Shown here: piece by piece, positions 53,917-63,193 of the stretch | How the letters are laid out: every line of letters starts with the position of its first letter | How positions within the stretch are numbered: position 1 is the stretch's first letter | NCBI RefSeq assembly: GCF_017811155.1 | Contig: NZ_JACVCV010000020.1 | Location: 22,197 to 86,196, forward strand | DNA: 64,000 nucleotides | Direction: 5' to 3' | Origin: Lunatimonas salinarum | GTDB taxonomy: Bacteria > Bacteroidota > Bacteroidia > Cytophagales > Cyclobacteriaceae | Made by a program: the position numbers and the translations under genes | Notes under the pieces: generated by a model | What the model was told of the DNA's origin: nothing | What the model saw: only the letters and a program-made list of their open reading frames with translations | Databases searched by the model: none

Positions 53917-56738
53917 TGATCAAAGAAAAACCATCTCCCGGAAAGCTTATCTCTCTCAGAGGGAGAGAGTGGGTCGTTCTTCCAACGGATGATGCCGAAA
54001 TATTGAAAGTGAAACCCTTGGGAGGCTCAGACGATGAGGCTACAGGGATCTATTTGCCTTTGATGGTTCCTGAAGATCAGTGGAAGGAAGCCACTTTCCC
54101 CAGACCTGAAGTGGGAGATTTGGGTGACTTTGAAACAGCCAAACTACTCTTTGAAGCTTCCAGACTTTCTTTCCGAAATGCCAGTGGCCCTTTTCGTGCC
54201 ATGGGCAAGCTTTCTTTCCGTCCCAGATCCTATCAGATAGTGCCTCTCGTGATGGCACTTAAGCAGGACGTAGTTCGCTTGTTGATTGCTGATGATGTGG
54301 GGATTGGTAAGACTGTAGAAGCATTGATTATCCTCCGTGAACTTATGGAGCGCGGTGAGATCAAACGCTTTGCGGTCATCTGTCAGCCACACCTATGCGA
54401 GCAGTGGCAAAAGGAACTGAAGGACAAACTGGATTTGGATGCCGAAATCATCCGAAGCAGTACAGTCTCTTCTCTGGAGCGTAAGCTGGTCAACTCGGAC
54501 AGCATCTTCAAAGCTTTCCCTTACCAAGTAATATCCATTGACTACCTGAAAAACGATCGAAGAAAGCCCATTTTCCTCAATGATTCTCCCGAATTCCTGA
54601 TTGTGGATGAGGCCCACACGGCAACTCGGCCAAAAGATGCGAAGTCGCCTTCTCAGCAGCAACGCTACCATTTGCTTCATGATTTGGCAAAGAATCCGGC
54701 GCGACACATCGTTTTGCTGACCGCGACTCCACACAGTGGTAAGGATGAGGAGTTTCAATCCTTATTAGGCTTGTTACGCCCGGATTTCGAGAAACTCTCC
54801 ATGGAGAATCTGGAGCAAAAGCAAAAAGAGCAAATTGCCAAGCATTTTATCCAGAGAAAGCGGGAACAGATCCGAAAGTGGTTGGGAGAGGATACCCCTT
54901 TTCCGGATCGGGATACCCGAGAGATCGGATACCGTCTTTCATTGGATTACAAATTCTTCTTCAACGAAGCTCAGAATTTTGCCCGAGGGCTAACCAAAGG
55001 AGCCGAGGAACACAAAGGCCTAAAAGGAAAATATTGGGCAGCATTGGCCCTTCTGCGAGGAATCATGTCTTCACCAGCAGCCGGTTTGGAAATGCTTCAG
55101 GGAAGAATCAATCGATCTACAGAAGAGGACGCTCCGGCTTATGAAGAGAACCCGGTAATCGAGCGACTGGAAGAGGATACCGATTCCACTCAGATGGAGC
55201 TTTTGGAACAGGCTGGATTAGCCCAATCGGAGATGGATGTTCTCAAGAGTCTTGCAGAAGACCTTCACAAGCTCTCAGGAATCAAGCAGGACCTGAAAGT
55301 AGCCGAATCCTTGATTCGGGTGAAGGAACTGATTAAAGGTGGATTCAATCCCATTATTTTCTGCAAATACATCGCTACTGCTAAATACGTGGCTGAGGTT
55401 CTCAGACAGGAACTTCCAAAAAGCATAGAAATCCAGGCCATTACCTCTGAGCTCCCTGATGAACAGCGTAAAGAGCGAATCGAGGCCATGGGGCAATCTG
55501 AGAAACGAATTCTGGTAGCTACAGACTGCCTCAGTGAAGGGATCAACCTTCAGGATCAATTTAATGCAGTGCTTCATTATGATCTTCCCTGGAATCCCAA
55601 CCGCCTCGAACAGCGTGAGGGGCGGGTAGACAGGTTTGGTCAAAATAGCCCAGAAGTCAAGACTTGGTTACTGTGGGGTGAAGACAATCCCATCGATGCC
55701 ATCGTATTGAAGGTGTTGATCCGGAAAGTACGTGATATCCAAAAGTCAACCGGGGTATCCATCAGCCTTGGAGAAGATAATAGATCCATCATGGATGCGG
55801 TACTGAATGAGGTTCTCCTTGATCCGCAAAAGGCACTCAAGGTGAGCCAAACCAGCATTGATTTTGGACCGGATTATCATCAGGCGATGATCACGCGAGA
55901 ACTGGAAGCGGCGAAAGAGAAGGCCAAAAATCTCCGAAGCATCTTTGCACACATGTCAGTACCACAAGAAGAGATCGAAAACGACCTCAAATCCGTGGAT
56001 GAAGCAATCGGTGATATCAAATCCGTCGAAACCTTGGTGCTGAATGGAATCACGCATCTTGGCGGAACAGTGCAATCAGATGGAATCGGCTATAAGATTT
56101 TCCTTCAAAATCTTCCGGTTCACCTGAGGGAGACCCTCGGAACCAAAACAGATTATCGGGTAAGTTTCCATTCACCTACACCGCAAGGATATCGCTACAT
56201 AGGACGGAACCACAAGTTTACCGAGCAGCTTTGCCAGTTTCTGTTGGCTTTGGCTTTTGAACAAAAGGGGGATTTTGGAAAGGTGGCAAGGGCTGCTGTG
56301 ATCCAGACTGACCGTGTTCAGGTACAGACCACCGTGATTCAATTTCGTGTCAGGAACGTGATCAAGGAAGTACAGAGCAAAGTGGAAAACATCTCTGAGG
56401 AAATGTACCTGTGGGGATTTGAAGGAAGCTCTTCCCAAGGAAATACTTTGGAATATGAACGTTGCAAGAGTCTTCTCTTTGAAGCGGAAAGTATCCAAAA
56501 CCTCTCCTCGGAAAGACAGCAGGATGTGTTCCAAAATCAGGTCAAGCTTTTCGATGAAAAATTGGATCAGTTTAAGGAAGTAGCCGAAGACCGTGCAAAG
56601 AAACTTGTGGAAGCCCATGGCCGCTTTAAAACGTTGGTGGGAGGTAAACGATACGAAGCGGTTCATCCAATTTTGCCACCGGATATCTTGGGAGTCTATG
56701 TATTCCTGCCCCAACCCAAAAAGATCACTTTAGATTGA
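53913..56738 (+). CDS. SNF2-family helicase, DrmD-like
   Basis: The 941-residue protein is a SNF2-type translocase: ADDVGIGKT (about residues 125-133), DEAHTATRP (about 231), LTATPHSGK, and motor 2 with ATDCLSEGINLQ and NRLEQREGRVDRFGQ (about 525-575). The C-terminal 270 residues are helical and end VHPILPPDILGVYVFLP, as in helicases of DISARM-like loci. A SNF2 protein next to a DUF1998 helicase and an Eco57I-type methylase is the class 1 DISARM arrangement (DrmD). It starts by ATGA overlap with the upstream helicase and ends one base before the AlbA_2 gene. Confidence 0.87.
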   Translation: MMIKEKPSPGKLISLRGREWVVLPTDDAEILKVKPLGGSDDEATGIYLPLMVPEDQWKEATFPRPEVGDLGDFETAKLLFEASRLSFRNASGPFRAMGKLSFRPRSYQIVPLVMALKQDVVRLLIADDVGIGKTVEALIILRELMERGEIKRFAVICQPHLCEQWQKELKDKLDLDAEIIRSSTVSSLERKLVNSDSIFKAFPYQVISIDYLKNDRRKPIFLNDSPEFLIVDEAHTATRPKDAKSPSQQQRYHLLHDLAKNPARHIVLLTATPHSGKDEEFQSLLGLLRPDFEKLSMENLEQKQKEQIAKHFIQRKREQIRKWLGEDTPFPDRDTREIGYRLSLDYKFFFNEAQNFARGLTKGAEEHKGLKGKYWAALALLRGIMSSPAAGLEMLQGRINRSTEEDAPAYEENPVIERLEEDTDSTQMELLEQAGLAQSEMDVLKSLAEDLHKLSGIKQDLKVAESLIRVKELIKGGFNPIIFCKYIATAKYVAEVLRQELPKSIEIQAITSELPDEQRKERIEAMGQSEKRILVATDCLSEGINLQDQFNAVLHYDLPWNPNRLEQREGRVDRFGQNSPEVKTWLLWGEDNPIDAIVLKVLIRKVRDIQKSTGVSISLGEDNRSIMDAVLNEVLLDPQKALKVSQTSIDFGPDYHQAMITRELEAAKEKAKNLRSIFAHMSVPQEEIENDLKSVDEAIGDIKSVETLVLNGITHLGGTVQSDGIGYKIFLQNLPVHLRETLGTKTDYRVSFHSPTPQGYRYIGRNHKFTEQLCQFLLALAFEQKGDFGKVARAAVIQTDRVQVQTTVIQFRVRNVIKEVQSKVENISEEMYLWGFEGSSSQGNTLEYERCKSLLFEAESIQNLSSERQQDVFQNQVKLFDEKLDQFKEVAEDRAKKLVEAHGRFKTLVGGKRYEAVHPILPPDILGVYVFLPQPKKITLD

Positions 56739-56739
56739 T

Positions 56740-58617
56740 ATGGCGCTACCGATCAACATAGAGGATTTGATTAAAGGTCGTGCCGTCGAGTCCGATCGGA
56801 TCGAGTATAAGAAAGGCTGGAACCCCGGCCCCATCTATCGCTCCATCTGTGCCTTTGCCAATGATTTCGATGATATCGGAGGAGGGTACATTATTGTCGG
56901 CATTGAAGAGGAAAACGGTCGGCCTGTCTTACCTCCTGCGGGACTAAGTGAAGATGAGATAGACGCAATACTCAAGGAGATCGTCACCCTTAATAACCTG
57001 ATCAATCCTGCCCACTATCCCAAAATCAGTGTGGAAGAAGTCCAAGGCAAAAAGATCCTGGTGATATGGGCTTTTGCGGGAGATAATAGACCCTATGAAG
57101 TACCGGATGAAATCAAGGCTAAGGAAAAGAAATACAATTACTATATCCGCTACGGTTCCAGTTCGGTCAAGGTCAGCAAAAGCCAAAAAGAAGAACTGAT
57201 CGCGCTAAGCGGGAAAACCCCATTTGACGATCGGCCAAATACGCAAGTAAGCTATGAGGAGGTTTCTCTGACTTTGTTGCGGGATTACCTGAGAAAGGTG
57301 GAAAGTAAGCTGCTGGATTCCATGGATTCCCTGTCCAAGGAACAGCTGCTTTCCCAGATGCAACTGCTGTATGGTCCTCCGGAAAGAAGGCATCCCCGCA
57401 ATGTTGCTCTGATGATGTTCACCGAAAATCCGGAGAAGTATTTCCCCTATTCCCGGGTGGAAATTGTCCATTTTCCGAATGGTGAGGAAGATCCGGAGTT
57501 TTTTGAGGCTCCGAATATTTCCGGACCAGTGGATTATATGATCAACAGAACGCTGGACTACCTGCGGATCAATGTTTTGAAGCAAATGACCCGCAAGATC
57601 AAAGGGCAGGCGGAGTCCGTCCGTGTATGGAATTATCCCTATGAAGCATTGGAAGAGATTGTTGCCAATGCACTTTATCATCGAGACTACCTGACCAGAG
57701 AGTCTGTAGAGATCAGGGTTTATCCTGATAAGTTGATCCTACTGAATTATGGTGGCCCAGATCGCAGTATAAAGCTGACGGAGTTTCAAAAGGGAAGTGT
57801 GTTTCCAAGAAGATATCGAAATAGAAGATTGGGGGATTTTCTCAAGGAACTTGACCTGACAGAAGGGAAAGCCACGGGAATACCAACCATCCGAAGAGTA
57901 TTGCAATTGAACGGTTCGCCTTCGCCTGAATTTCTTACCGATGAAGAACGGAGTTACTTTCAGGTAACCCTCCCTGTTCACCCATGGTTTTTGGAAGATA
58001 GGTCGGAGATCAAAGATGAGATCGAACGGGAATCTGACCACACCATAGGTGGTCCAATAGGTAGTCCAATAAGTAGTCCAATCCAGTTGACTGGACGGCA
58101 GGCACAGATACTGGATTTATTGAAAAACAATCCCGGCTTGACCAAGCGAAGGATTGCCGTGCTGCTTGATGTCAATGTTTCAACGGTACAAGAGCACCTC
58201 AATGGCTTAAAAAGACTGGGGGTTATAGCGCGTATAGGTGGAAAAAGGGGCTTTTGGCAAATGATGGAACTATCGGTGCAGCGTCAAGAGGATGCCAAGG
58301 ACGGAGAAGACACCCATACAATACCCATCCAAAAACCCACCCAAAAACCCACCCAATCAGGTAAAGAACCCGGCATAATACCCCATACAATACCCGGCAT
58401 AATACCCGGCATAATTGAGCTGCCCGAGAAGCAAAAGGAACTATTGGAATACTTGTTTGAAAACCCCAAGTCCTCCATCAAGGCCATATCCGAGCAATTG
58501 AATATTCATTTCTCTACAGTAAGAGAACATATAGATAGACTCAAGGAAAAAGGCGTATTGAAGCGGGAGGGGGGTACTCGGGGTTATTGGCGAGTAACTA
58601 TCAATGATCCTGACTGA
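56740..58617 (+). CDS. AlbA_2/Schlafen ATPase-like protein with two winged-helix domains
   Basis: The 625-residue protein begins with an AlbA_2 domain (about residues 8-145: ESDRIEYKKGW, FANDFDDIGGGYIIVGI) and a histidine-kinase-like ATPase C-terminal module (about 300-400: EEIVANALYHRDY, KATGIPTIRRVL). Two winged helices follow at about 448-510 and 560-622, both with VSTVQEH or FSTVREH recognition helices and ending in a G-x-W pair. Their linkers are low-complexity: GGPIGSPISSPI, KPTQKPTQ and IIPGIIPGII, each made of 12-base repeats. Members of COG2865 have this plan and are DNA-binding regulators or of unknown role. In class 1 DISARM no such gene is among the named components. Confidence 0.85.
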   Translation: MALPINIEDLIKGRAVESDRIEYKKGWNPGPIYRSICAFANDFDDIGGGYIIVGIEEENGRPVLPPAGLSEDEIDAILKEIVTLNNLINPAHYPKISVEEVQGKKILVIWAFAGDNRPYEVPDEIKAKEKKYNYYIRYGSSSVKVSKSQKEELIALSGKTPFDDRPNTQVSYEEVSLTLLRDYLRKVESKLLDSMDSLSKEQLLSQMQLLYGPPERRHPRNVALMMFTENPEKYFPYSRVEIVHFPNGEEDPEFFEAPNISGPVDYMINRTLDYLRINVLKQMTRKIKGQAESVRVWNYPYEALEEIVANALYHRDYLTRESVEIRVYPDKLILLNYGGPDRSIKLTEFQKGSVFPRRYRNRRLGDFLKELDLTEGKATGIPTIRRVLQLNGSPSPEFLTDEERSYFQVTLPVHPWFLEDRSEIKDEIERESDHTIGGPIGSPISSPIQLTGRQAQILDLLKNNPGLTKRRIAVLLDVNVSTVQEHLNGLKRLGVIARIGGKRGFWQMMELSVQRQEDAKDGEDTHTIPIQKPTQKPTQSGKEPGIIPHTIPGIIPGIIELPEKQKELLEYLFENPKSSIKAISEQLNIHFSTVREHIDRLKEKGVLKREGGTRGYWRVTINDPD

Positions 58618-58722
58618 GTTCGGTATAACCCTGTTTTCAGTTCGGAAGAAATCAAGTCCAGTTCGGAGAAAAATCAACTAAAGTTCGGAGAAAAGTTCGG
58701 AGTAAAATTCAATTACAAGTAA
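58618..58722 (+). other. In-frame low-complexity tail beyond the AlbA_2 stop codon
   Basis: Directly after the TGA at 58615-58617 the same frame stays open for 34 codons to TAA at 58720. It reads as SSEEIKSSSEKNQ then KFGEKFGVKF, the repetitive SSEK/FGEK linker style of AlbA_2 proteins. AGTTCGGA occurs four times, at 58641, 58663, 58682 and 58694. It is either a fossil linker to a lost third winged helix or a read-through extension. Confidence 0.55.
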
Positions 58723-58736
58723 AGCATTAGGAATCC

Positions 58737-61700
58737 ATGACCTTCCCCAGCATAACCATACAGGGCAATATCATTTCCGGTGAGATTCTCGACAAGATCA
58801 CCTCAGAGGATATCAAGCACCAAACTCCCGAGTCATTTGGCGTATCCAAGAATATCAAGATACGGGATGAGATCGGTCTGGCTTGGGCTTCGGCCCGTGG
58901 ATATTGGCAAGCCTTCAAGCTGCGCCGAGAGCGAATCGCAGAGGAGGATAGCGGTACCACCGAGACCCGTAATTTCTGGATGCTACCTTTCCTGCTCACC
59001 TTGGGCTATGAAGTGGACAAGGCCAATGCAGCTAATCTGGATGGAAAGACCTATGCCATCAGCCACAGAGCTTCCAACCTATCCGGTTTTCCGGTACATA
59101 TCATGGGTGTCAATGACAGCTTGGACAGACGTCGGGAAACAAGCGGTCCGAGGCTTTCTCCCCATGCCTTGGTGCAGGAATACCTCAACAAAACAGACGA
59201 TTACCTCTATGCCATCGTCACCAACGGAAAGCAGCTTCGACTCCTGCGGGATGCCTCCCGATTAGTGAGATTGACTTACCTGGAGTTTGATCTGGAGAAG
59301 ATGATGGAAGAGGAGCTCTTTGCGGATTTTGCCCTGCTCTATCGGGTGCTCCATGCTTCCCGAATGCCGAAGGAAAAGTCAGGAGGAGAGGAGTCCATCA
59401 TTGAGTTTTACCATCAGGAGTCTTTGGCTTCGGGGACCCGAATTCGGGAAAAGCTATCCGAAGCAGTGGAGAGTTCCATCAAGCGATTGGGGAATGGCTT
59501 TCTCAAGCATCCCGACAACCAAGAGCTCCGAGATCGGATTCAGGCTGGGGAGCTTACCGGCAAGCAGTATTACCTTTTCCTGCTCCGCTTGATTTATCGG
59601 TTCTTGTTTCTTTTGGTGACAGAAGATCGGAGCCTGGTTTATTCCGAAAAGCGAGACGGTGAACTCACCCGCTTGAGAAAAATCTATTACGATTTCTACT
59701 CCATGAATAGGGTCCGGAATCTGGCCTTAAGAAGGATTTTTGTGGAAGGTGCCAAACAGGACCTTTGGGAAAATATCAAGATCACCTTCCGTCTCTTTGA
59801 ATCGGCTAAGTATGGGGAAAAGCTCGGTATCAAACCCTTGGGTTCTGGCATTTTCCATCCTTCTGCCTTGGGAGTTCTTAGCCAATCTGCCCTGAAAAAC
59901 GAAGACCTACTCTTCACCCTCTATCGCCTCTGCTACTTTATGGACGAAGATCGGAAGCAGGTTGTCAAGGTCAACTTCGGGGATCTGGACGTAGAAGAGT
60001 TTGGTTCGGTGTATCAGGGGCTCTTGGAGTACGAACCCGTTTTCACGGAACTGGAGACTTCTCCGAGCTTTGGTTTTGTGGCAGGGACGGAGCGTTCTTC
60101 TTCCGGATCGCACTATACCCCGGAGGAATTGGTACGTCCGCTGATCCAGCATTCTCTGGAATACATCATTCAAGACTGTCTGGAAAAGCCCGAAGAACGA
60201 CTACAGGTTCCTGTCAATCAAGCATCTCTGAAAACCCTACAGGAAAAAGCCCTCTTGGGAATCAAAGTAGCCGATATTTCCTGCGGAAGTGGGCATATTC
60301 TACTTTCTGCTGCGCGAAGGATCGGTACCGAACTGGCCAAGGTCCGAACCGGTGAAGATCAGCCTACCCCAACTGCCTTGCGTCAAGCGGTACGGGATGT
60401 GATCCGGGAGTGTATCTATGGGGTGGATAAGAATCCCCTGGCAGTAGAACTCTGCAAAGTAGCGCTCTGGCTGGAAGCCCATAATCCTGGCGAACCGCTC
60501 AACTTCCTCGACCATAAGATCAAATGTGGGGATGCCATCGTGGGACTGGAGCAGAAGGAAGAACTGGAAAAAGGAATAGCCGATGAAGCCTTCAAAGCCC
60601 TTCCCGGAGATGATAAGACTATCGCAACCGGCTTCCGCAAGCGAAATGCAGAGGAGCGAAAGCAAAAAGATCAGCTTACCATGGACTATTCCACAGATGT
60701 CAATGAGGCGGTCAATAAAGCGATCGAGCAGTTCCAACTCTTCAAAAACCTGCCTGAGCGAACCCCTGAGGAGATCGAGGCCAAGCAGAAGAAGTTTATG
60801 GAACTGAACAAAGGGACTACTTATGCCCGGCTAAAGAGCTTGGCCGATATGCAGGTAGCTCAGTTCTTTATCCCCAAGACCCCGGATCAGAAAAGTTATA
60901 TCTGCACCGATGCCACCTATCGCAAATACCTAAGGGAAAAGACCATTCCAACCGGTATGCCTCCTGCCAAAGCCGAAGCCTTAGCCCAGGAAAAAGGCTT
61001 TTTCCACTATTTCTTGGAGTTTCCTGAGATTTTTCAATATGGTGGTTTTGATTGCATATTAGGTAACCCGCCTTTTTTGGGTGGTAAAAAGATAAGTGGA
61101 TTATTTGGAGATTATTTTCTTTCATTTATTAAAAACAATTTTTCGCCTGCTGAAGGTGGAGTAGATTTGGTTACATACTTTTTTAGAAGAATTTTTCAAA
61201 TAATAAAAAATAACGGGTTTCAATCTTTAATATCCACGAGTACCATTTCTCAAGGTGATTCACGCCTAAGTGGTCTTGAATATATCATTAAGTCAGGAGG
61301 TTCTATAAATTTCGCTATTAGAACAATGAAATGGCCAGGAGAAGCTTCTGTTGAGGTTTCTTTAATTTCTATTACAAAAGGCAATAAAATTGATTTGTCT
61401 ATATTAAATGGAAATGTGGTTCAAAAGATTAATTCTTATTTAGACTTTTCAAATGATGAAACGCCTTTAAGTCTTAATTTAAATCAAAAAATCTGTTTTT
61501 ATGGTACTGTTATTTTGGGTAAAGGTTTTGTTATTGAAGAGCCTATAAAAGAGCTTCTAATAAATTTAGATAAAAAAAATTTAGAGGTTATATCTGATTA
61601 TTTAATAGGTGATGATTTGAATAATTCTTTTCTTCCGTCTCCCAGGAGAAACATAATTAATTTTGGGAATATGGCCTTGAAAAAAGCATCTATTGAAGAA

Positions 61701-63056
61701 TGGAATAATTTAAATGACAATGAAAAAAACGAATTAACAAAAAGTGGAATTTTTCTTGATCCTTTTACTTCAGATTCATGTGCATCTGATTATAAGGAAT
61801 GTTTAGAAATTGTTGAGAATACTGTAAAGCCAGAGAGAAACCTGGTTAAACGAGATGTATATAGGAAAAAATGGTGGCAATTTGCTGAGAAAACATCTAC
61901 TCTATATTCTAAATTATCTGAATTAGAATTTGGCTTTGCCAGATGTTTGACGAGTAAGCATCATGGAATATTTATTGTCAAAAAGGATTGGGTAATAGAC
62001 CAAACAAATGTTGTGTTTTGTTCAGATTCTTTTGCTTTTTTCTGTTTGATACAAAGTTCAATTCACTTCGATTGGGTTCAATGGCAGTCTGCTGACATGA
62101 TGGGGACGGGCTCCCGGTACAACATTTCTCGAGGCTTTGAGACTTTTCCCTTTTATCCTGGTATTCAATCTAATAATGTTCTAAAAGAAATCGGGTATTC
62201 ATATTATGAATACAGATTAAAGTTAATGCAGTCAATTGTTTTAGGTGTAACAAAGTTTTATAATTTATTTCATTCTTTGGAGGTTTCTGAAAAAGTTAGA
62301 ATGAATGATCTAAACTCCACTGAAAAAAAAACTATTGAAACCCAATTTGGTAAAGATGTTTTTTCTTTATGGAATCACCTTCAAAAAACTGATGGAGCAT
62401 GTTCTTGGGACGAGGCTGTTATTGGAATTTCTAAGCTAAGAGAAATTCACAAAGAAATGGACGAGGCTGTTTTGAGGGCTTATGGTTGGACTGATATCCA
62501 ACTTCGTCATGGATTTCATGAAGTTGAGCTGTTCCCTGAGAATGACCGCGTACGCTACACCATTCATCCTGATGCCCGCAAGGAAATCCTGAAGCGCCTC
62601 TTGGACCTGAATCATCAGTACTTCGAAGAAGAAGCCAAGCAAGGCCTGCACAAGCAGGAAGACGTGGAAGCTTTCTACGAGCAGAAAGGAAAGCCTGTCC
62701 CACCGGAAGTGAGTCAGTGGTTTGGGAAGAAGAAAGGGAAGGATAAAGGCCCGAAGGAACCCAAAGCCAAGCCACCCAAGCCAAGCCCACAGACGAGTCT
62801 GTTTGAAGCCACTACACCCTTATTTTCCCAGCCCTCAGCTCAGAAGATAGGTGTAGGTTCCAAGGTTACCATCCGCAGCACCGATGCCAAGGAAATGAAG
62901 TACTTCATCCAAGCCACCAGTGAGAAAGGTAGCTTCACTTCCGATGGTTATGTCATCTTGGCCGATTCTGGACTTGCGCAGGCTATGATTGGAAAAGGTG
63001 AGGGGTATCAGTTTGAGTTTGGGGGAATGGGGTATAGGGTTATGAAGGTGGAGTAG
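58737..63056 (+). CDS. Eco57I-type N6-adenine DNA methylase, DrmMI-like
   Basis: The 1439-residue protein carries S-adenosylmethionine motif I ADISCGSGHIL (about residues 511-521), the downstream IYGVDKNPLAVELCKVALW, and catalytic motif IV NPPF (about 777-780), typical of N6-adenine methylases with a long recognition region. The C-terminal 180 residues (FHEVELFPENDRVRYTIHPDARKE onwards, divided by a Lys/Pro-rich linker near 1335-1360) are family-like. No clear nuclease motif is seen at the N terminus, so modification only is likely. DNA from about 61040 to 62500, coding for the recognition half, is much more AT-rich than its flanks. The start at 58737 follows the AlbA_2 tail by 14 bases. It fits DrmMI of class 1 DISARM. 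Confidence 0.87.
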   Translation: MTFPSITIQGNIISGEILDKITSEDIKHQTPESFGVSKNIKIRDEIGLAWASARGYWQAFKLRRERIAEEDSGTTETRNFWMLPFLLTLGYEVDKANAANLDGKTYAISHRASNLSGFPVHIMGVNDSLDRRRETSGPRLSPHALVQEYLNKTDDYLYAIVTNGKQLRLLRDASRLVRLTYLEFDLEKMMEEELFADFALLYRVLHASRMPKEKSGGEESIIEFYHQESLASGTRIREKLSEAVESSIKRLGNGFLKHPDNQELRDRIQAGELTGKQYYLFLLRLIYRFLFLLVTEDRSLVYSEKRDGELTRLRKIYYDFYSMNRVRNLALRRIFVEGAKQDLWENIKITFRLFESAKYGEKLGIKPLGSGIFHPSALGVLSQSALKNEDLLFTLYRLCYFMDEDRKQVVKVNFGDLDVEEFGSVYQGLLEYEPVFTELETSPSFGFVAGTERSSSGSHYTPEELVRPLIQHSLEYIIQDCLEKPEERLQVPVNQASLKTLQEKALLGIKVADISCGSGHILLSAARRIGTELAKVRTGEDQPTPTALRQAVRDVIRECIYGVDKNPLAVELCKVALWLEAHNPGEPLNFLDHKIKCGDAIVGLEQKEELEKGIADEAFKALPGDDKTIATGFRKRNAEERKQKDQLTMDYSTDVNEAVNKAIEQFQLFKNLPERTPEEIEAKQKKFMELNKGTTYARLKSLADMQVAQFFIPKTPDQKSYICTDATYRKYLREKTIPTGMPPAKAEALAQEKGFFHYFLEFPEIFQYGGFDCILGNPPFLGGKKISGLFGDYFLSFIKNNFSPAEGGVDLVTYFFRRIFQIIKNNGFQSLISTSTISQGDSRLSGLEYIIKSGGSINFAIRTMKWPGEASVEVSLISITKGNKIDLSILNGNVVQKINSYLDFSNDETPLSLNLNQKICFYGTVILGKGFVIEEPIKELLINLDKKNLEVISDYLIGDDLNNSFLPSPRRNIINFGNMALKKASIEEWNNLNDNEKNELTKSGIFLDPFTSDSCASDYKECLEIVENTVKPERNLVKRDVYRKKWWQFAEKTSTLYSKLSELEFGFARCLTSKHHGIFIVKKDWVIDQTNVVFCSDSFAFFCLIQSSIHFDWVQWQSADMMGTGSRYNISRGFETFPFYPGIQSNNVLKEIGYSYYEYRLKLMQSIVLGVTKFYNLFHSLEVSEKVRMNDLNSTEKKTIETQFGKDVFSLWNHLQKTDGACSWDEAVIGISKLREIHKEMDEAVLRAYGWTDIQLRHGFHEVELFPENDRVRYTIHPDARKEILKRLLDLNHQYFEEEAKQGLHKQEDVEAFYEQKGKPVPPEVSQWFGKKKGKDKGPKEPKAKPPKPSPQTSLFEATTPLFSQPSAQKIGVGSKVTIRSTDAKEMKYFIQATSEKGSFTSDGYVILADSGLAQAMIGKGEGYQFEFGGMGYRVMKVE
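61040..62500 (+). other. AT-rich mosaic segment within the methylase gene
   Basis: By count, 61381-61440 has 13 G+C in 60 bases, whereas 60841-60900 has 28 in 60. Both edges are sharp, near 61040 and 62500, and the frame is unbroken. The segment covers motif IV and the likely target-recognition domain, which suggests domain exchange with a distant homologue. Confidence 0.7.
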
Positions 63057-63193
63057 ATGCTTGATAGGAAGATCAAAAAACAGGAATTCCTAAATGGTGT
63101 TAAACTATGTTAACCTTGTTTGCGTTTCTTATCTTAATTTGATTGGTATTTAATCTATAATTCTTACTTTGCAAGTCCTCTTAGACTTTTGAA

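Noticed and set aside
48676..63056. Assignment to BREX
   Set aside because: No PglZ, BrxC or BrxL protein is seen; a methylase and helicases alone do not make BREX.
48676..63056. Assignment to canonical class 1 DISARM
   Set aside because: No separate DrmB and no phospholipase D DrmC are present, and an AlbA_2 gene is, so only a related system can be claimed.
58737..63056. Type IIG restriction enzyme with its own nuclease
   Set aside because: No PD-(D/E)XK motif was recognised in the N-terminal part, so only the methylase function is supported.
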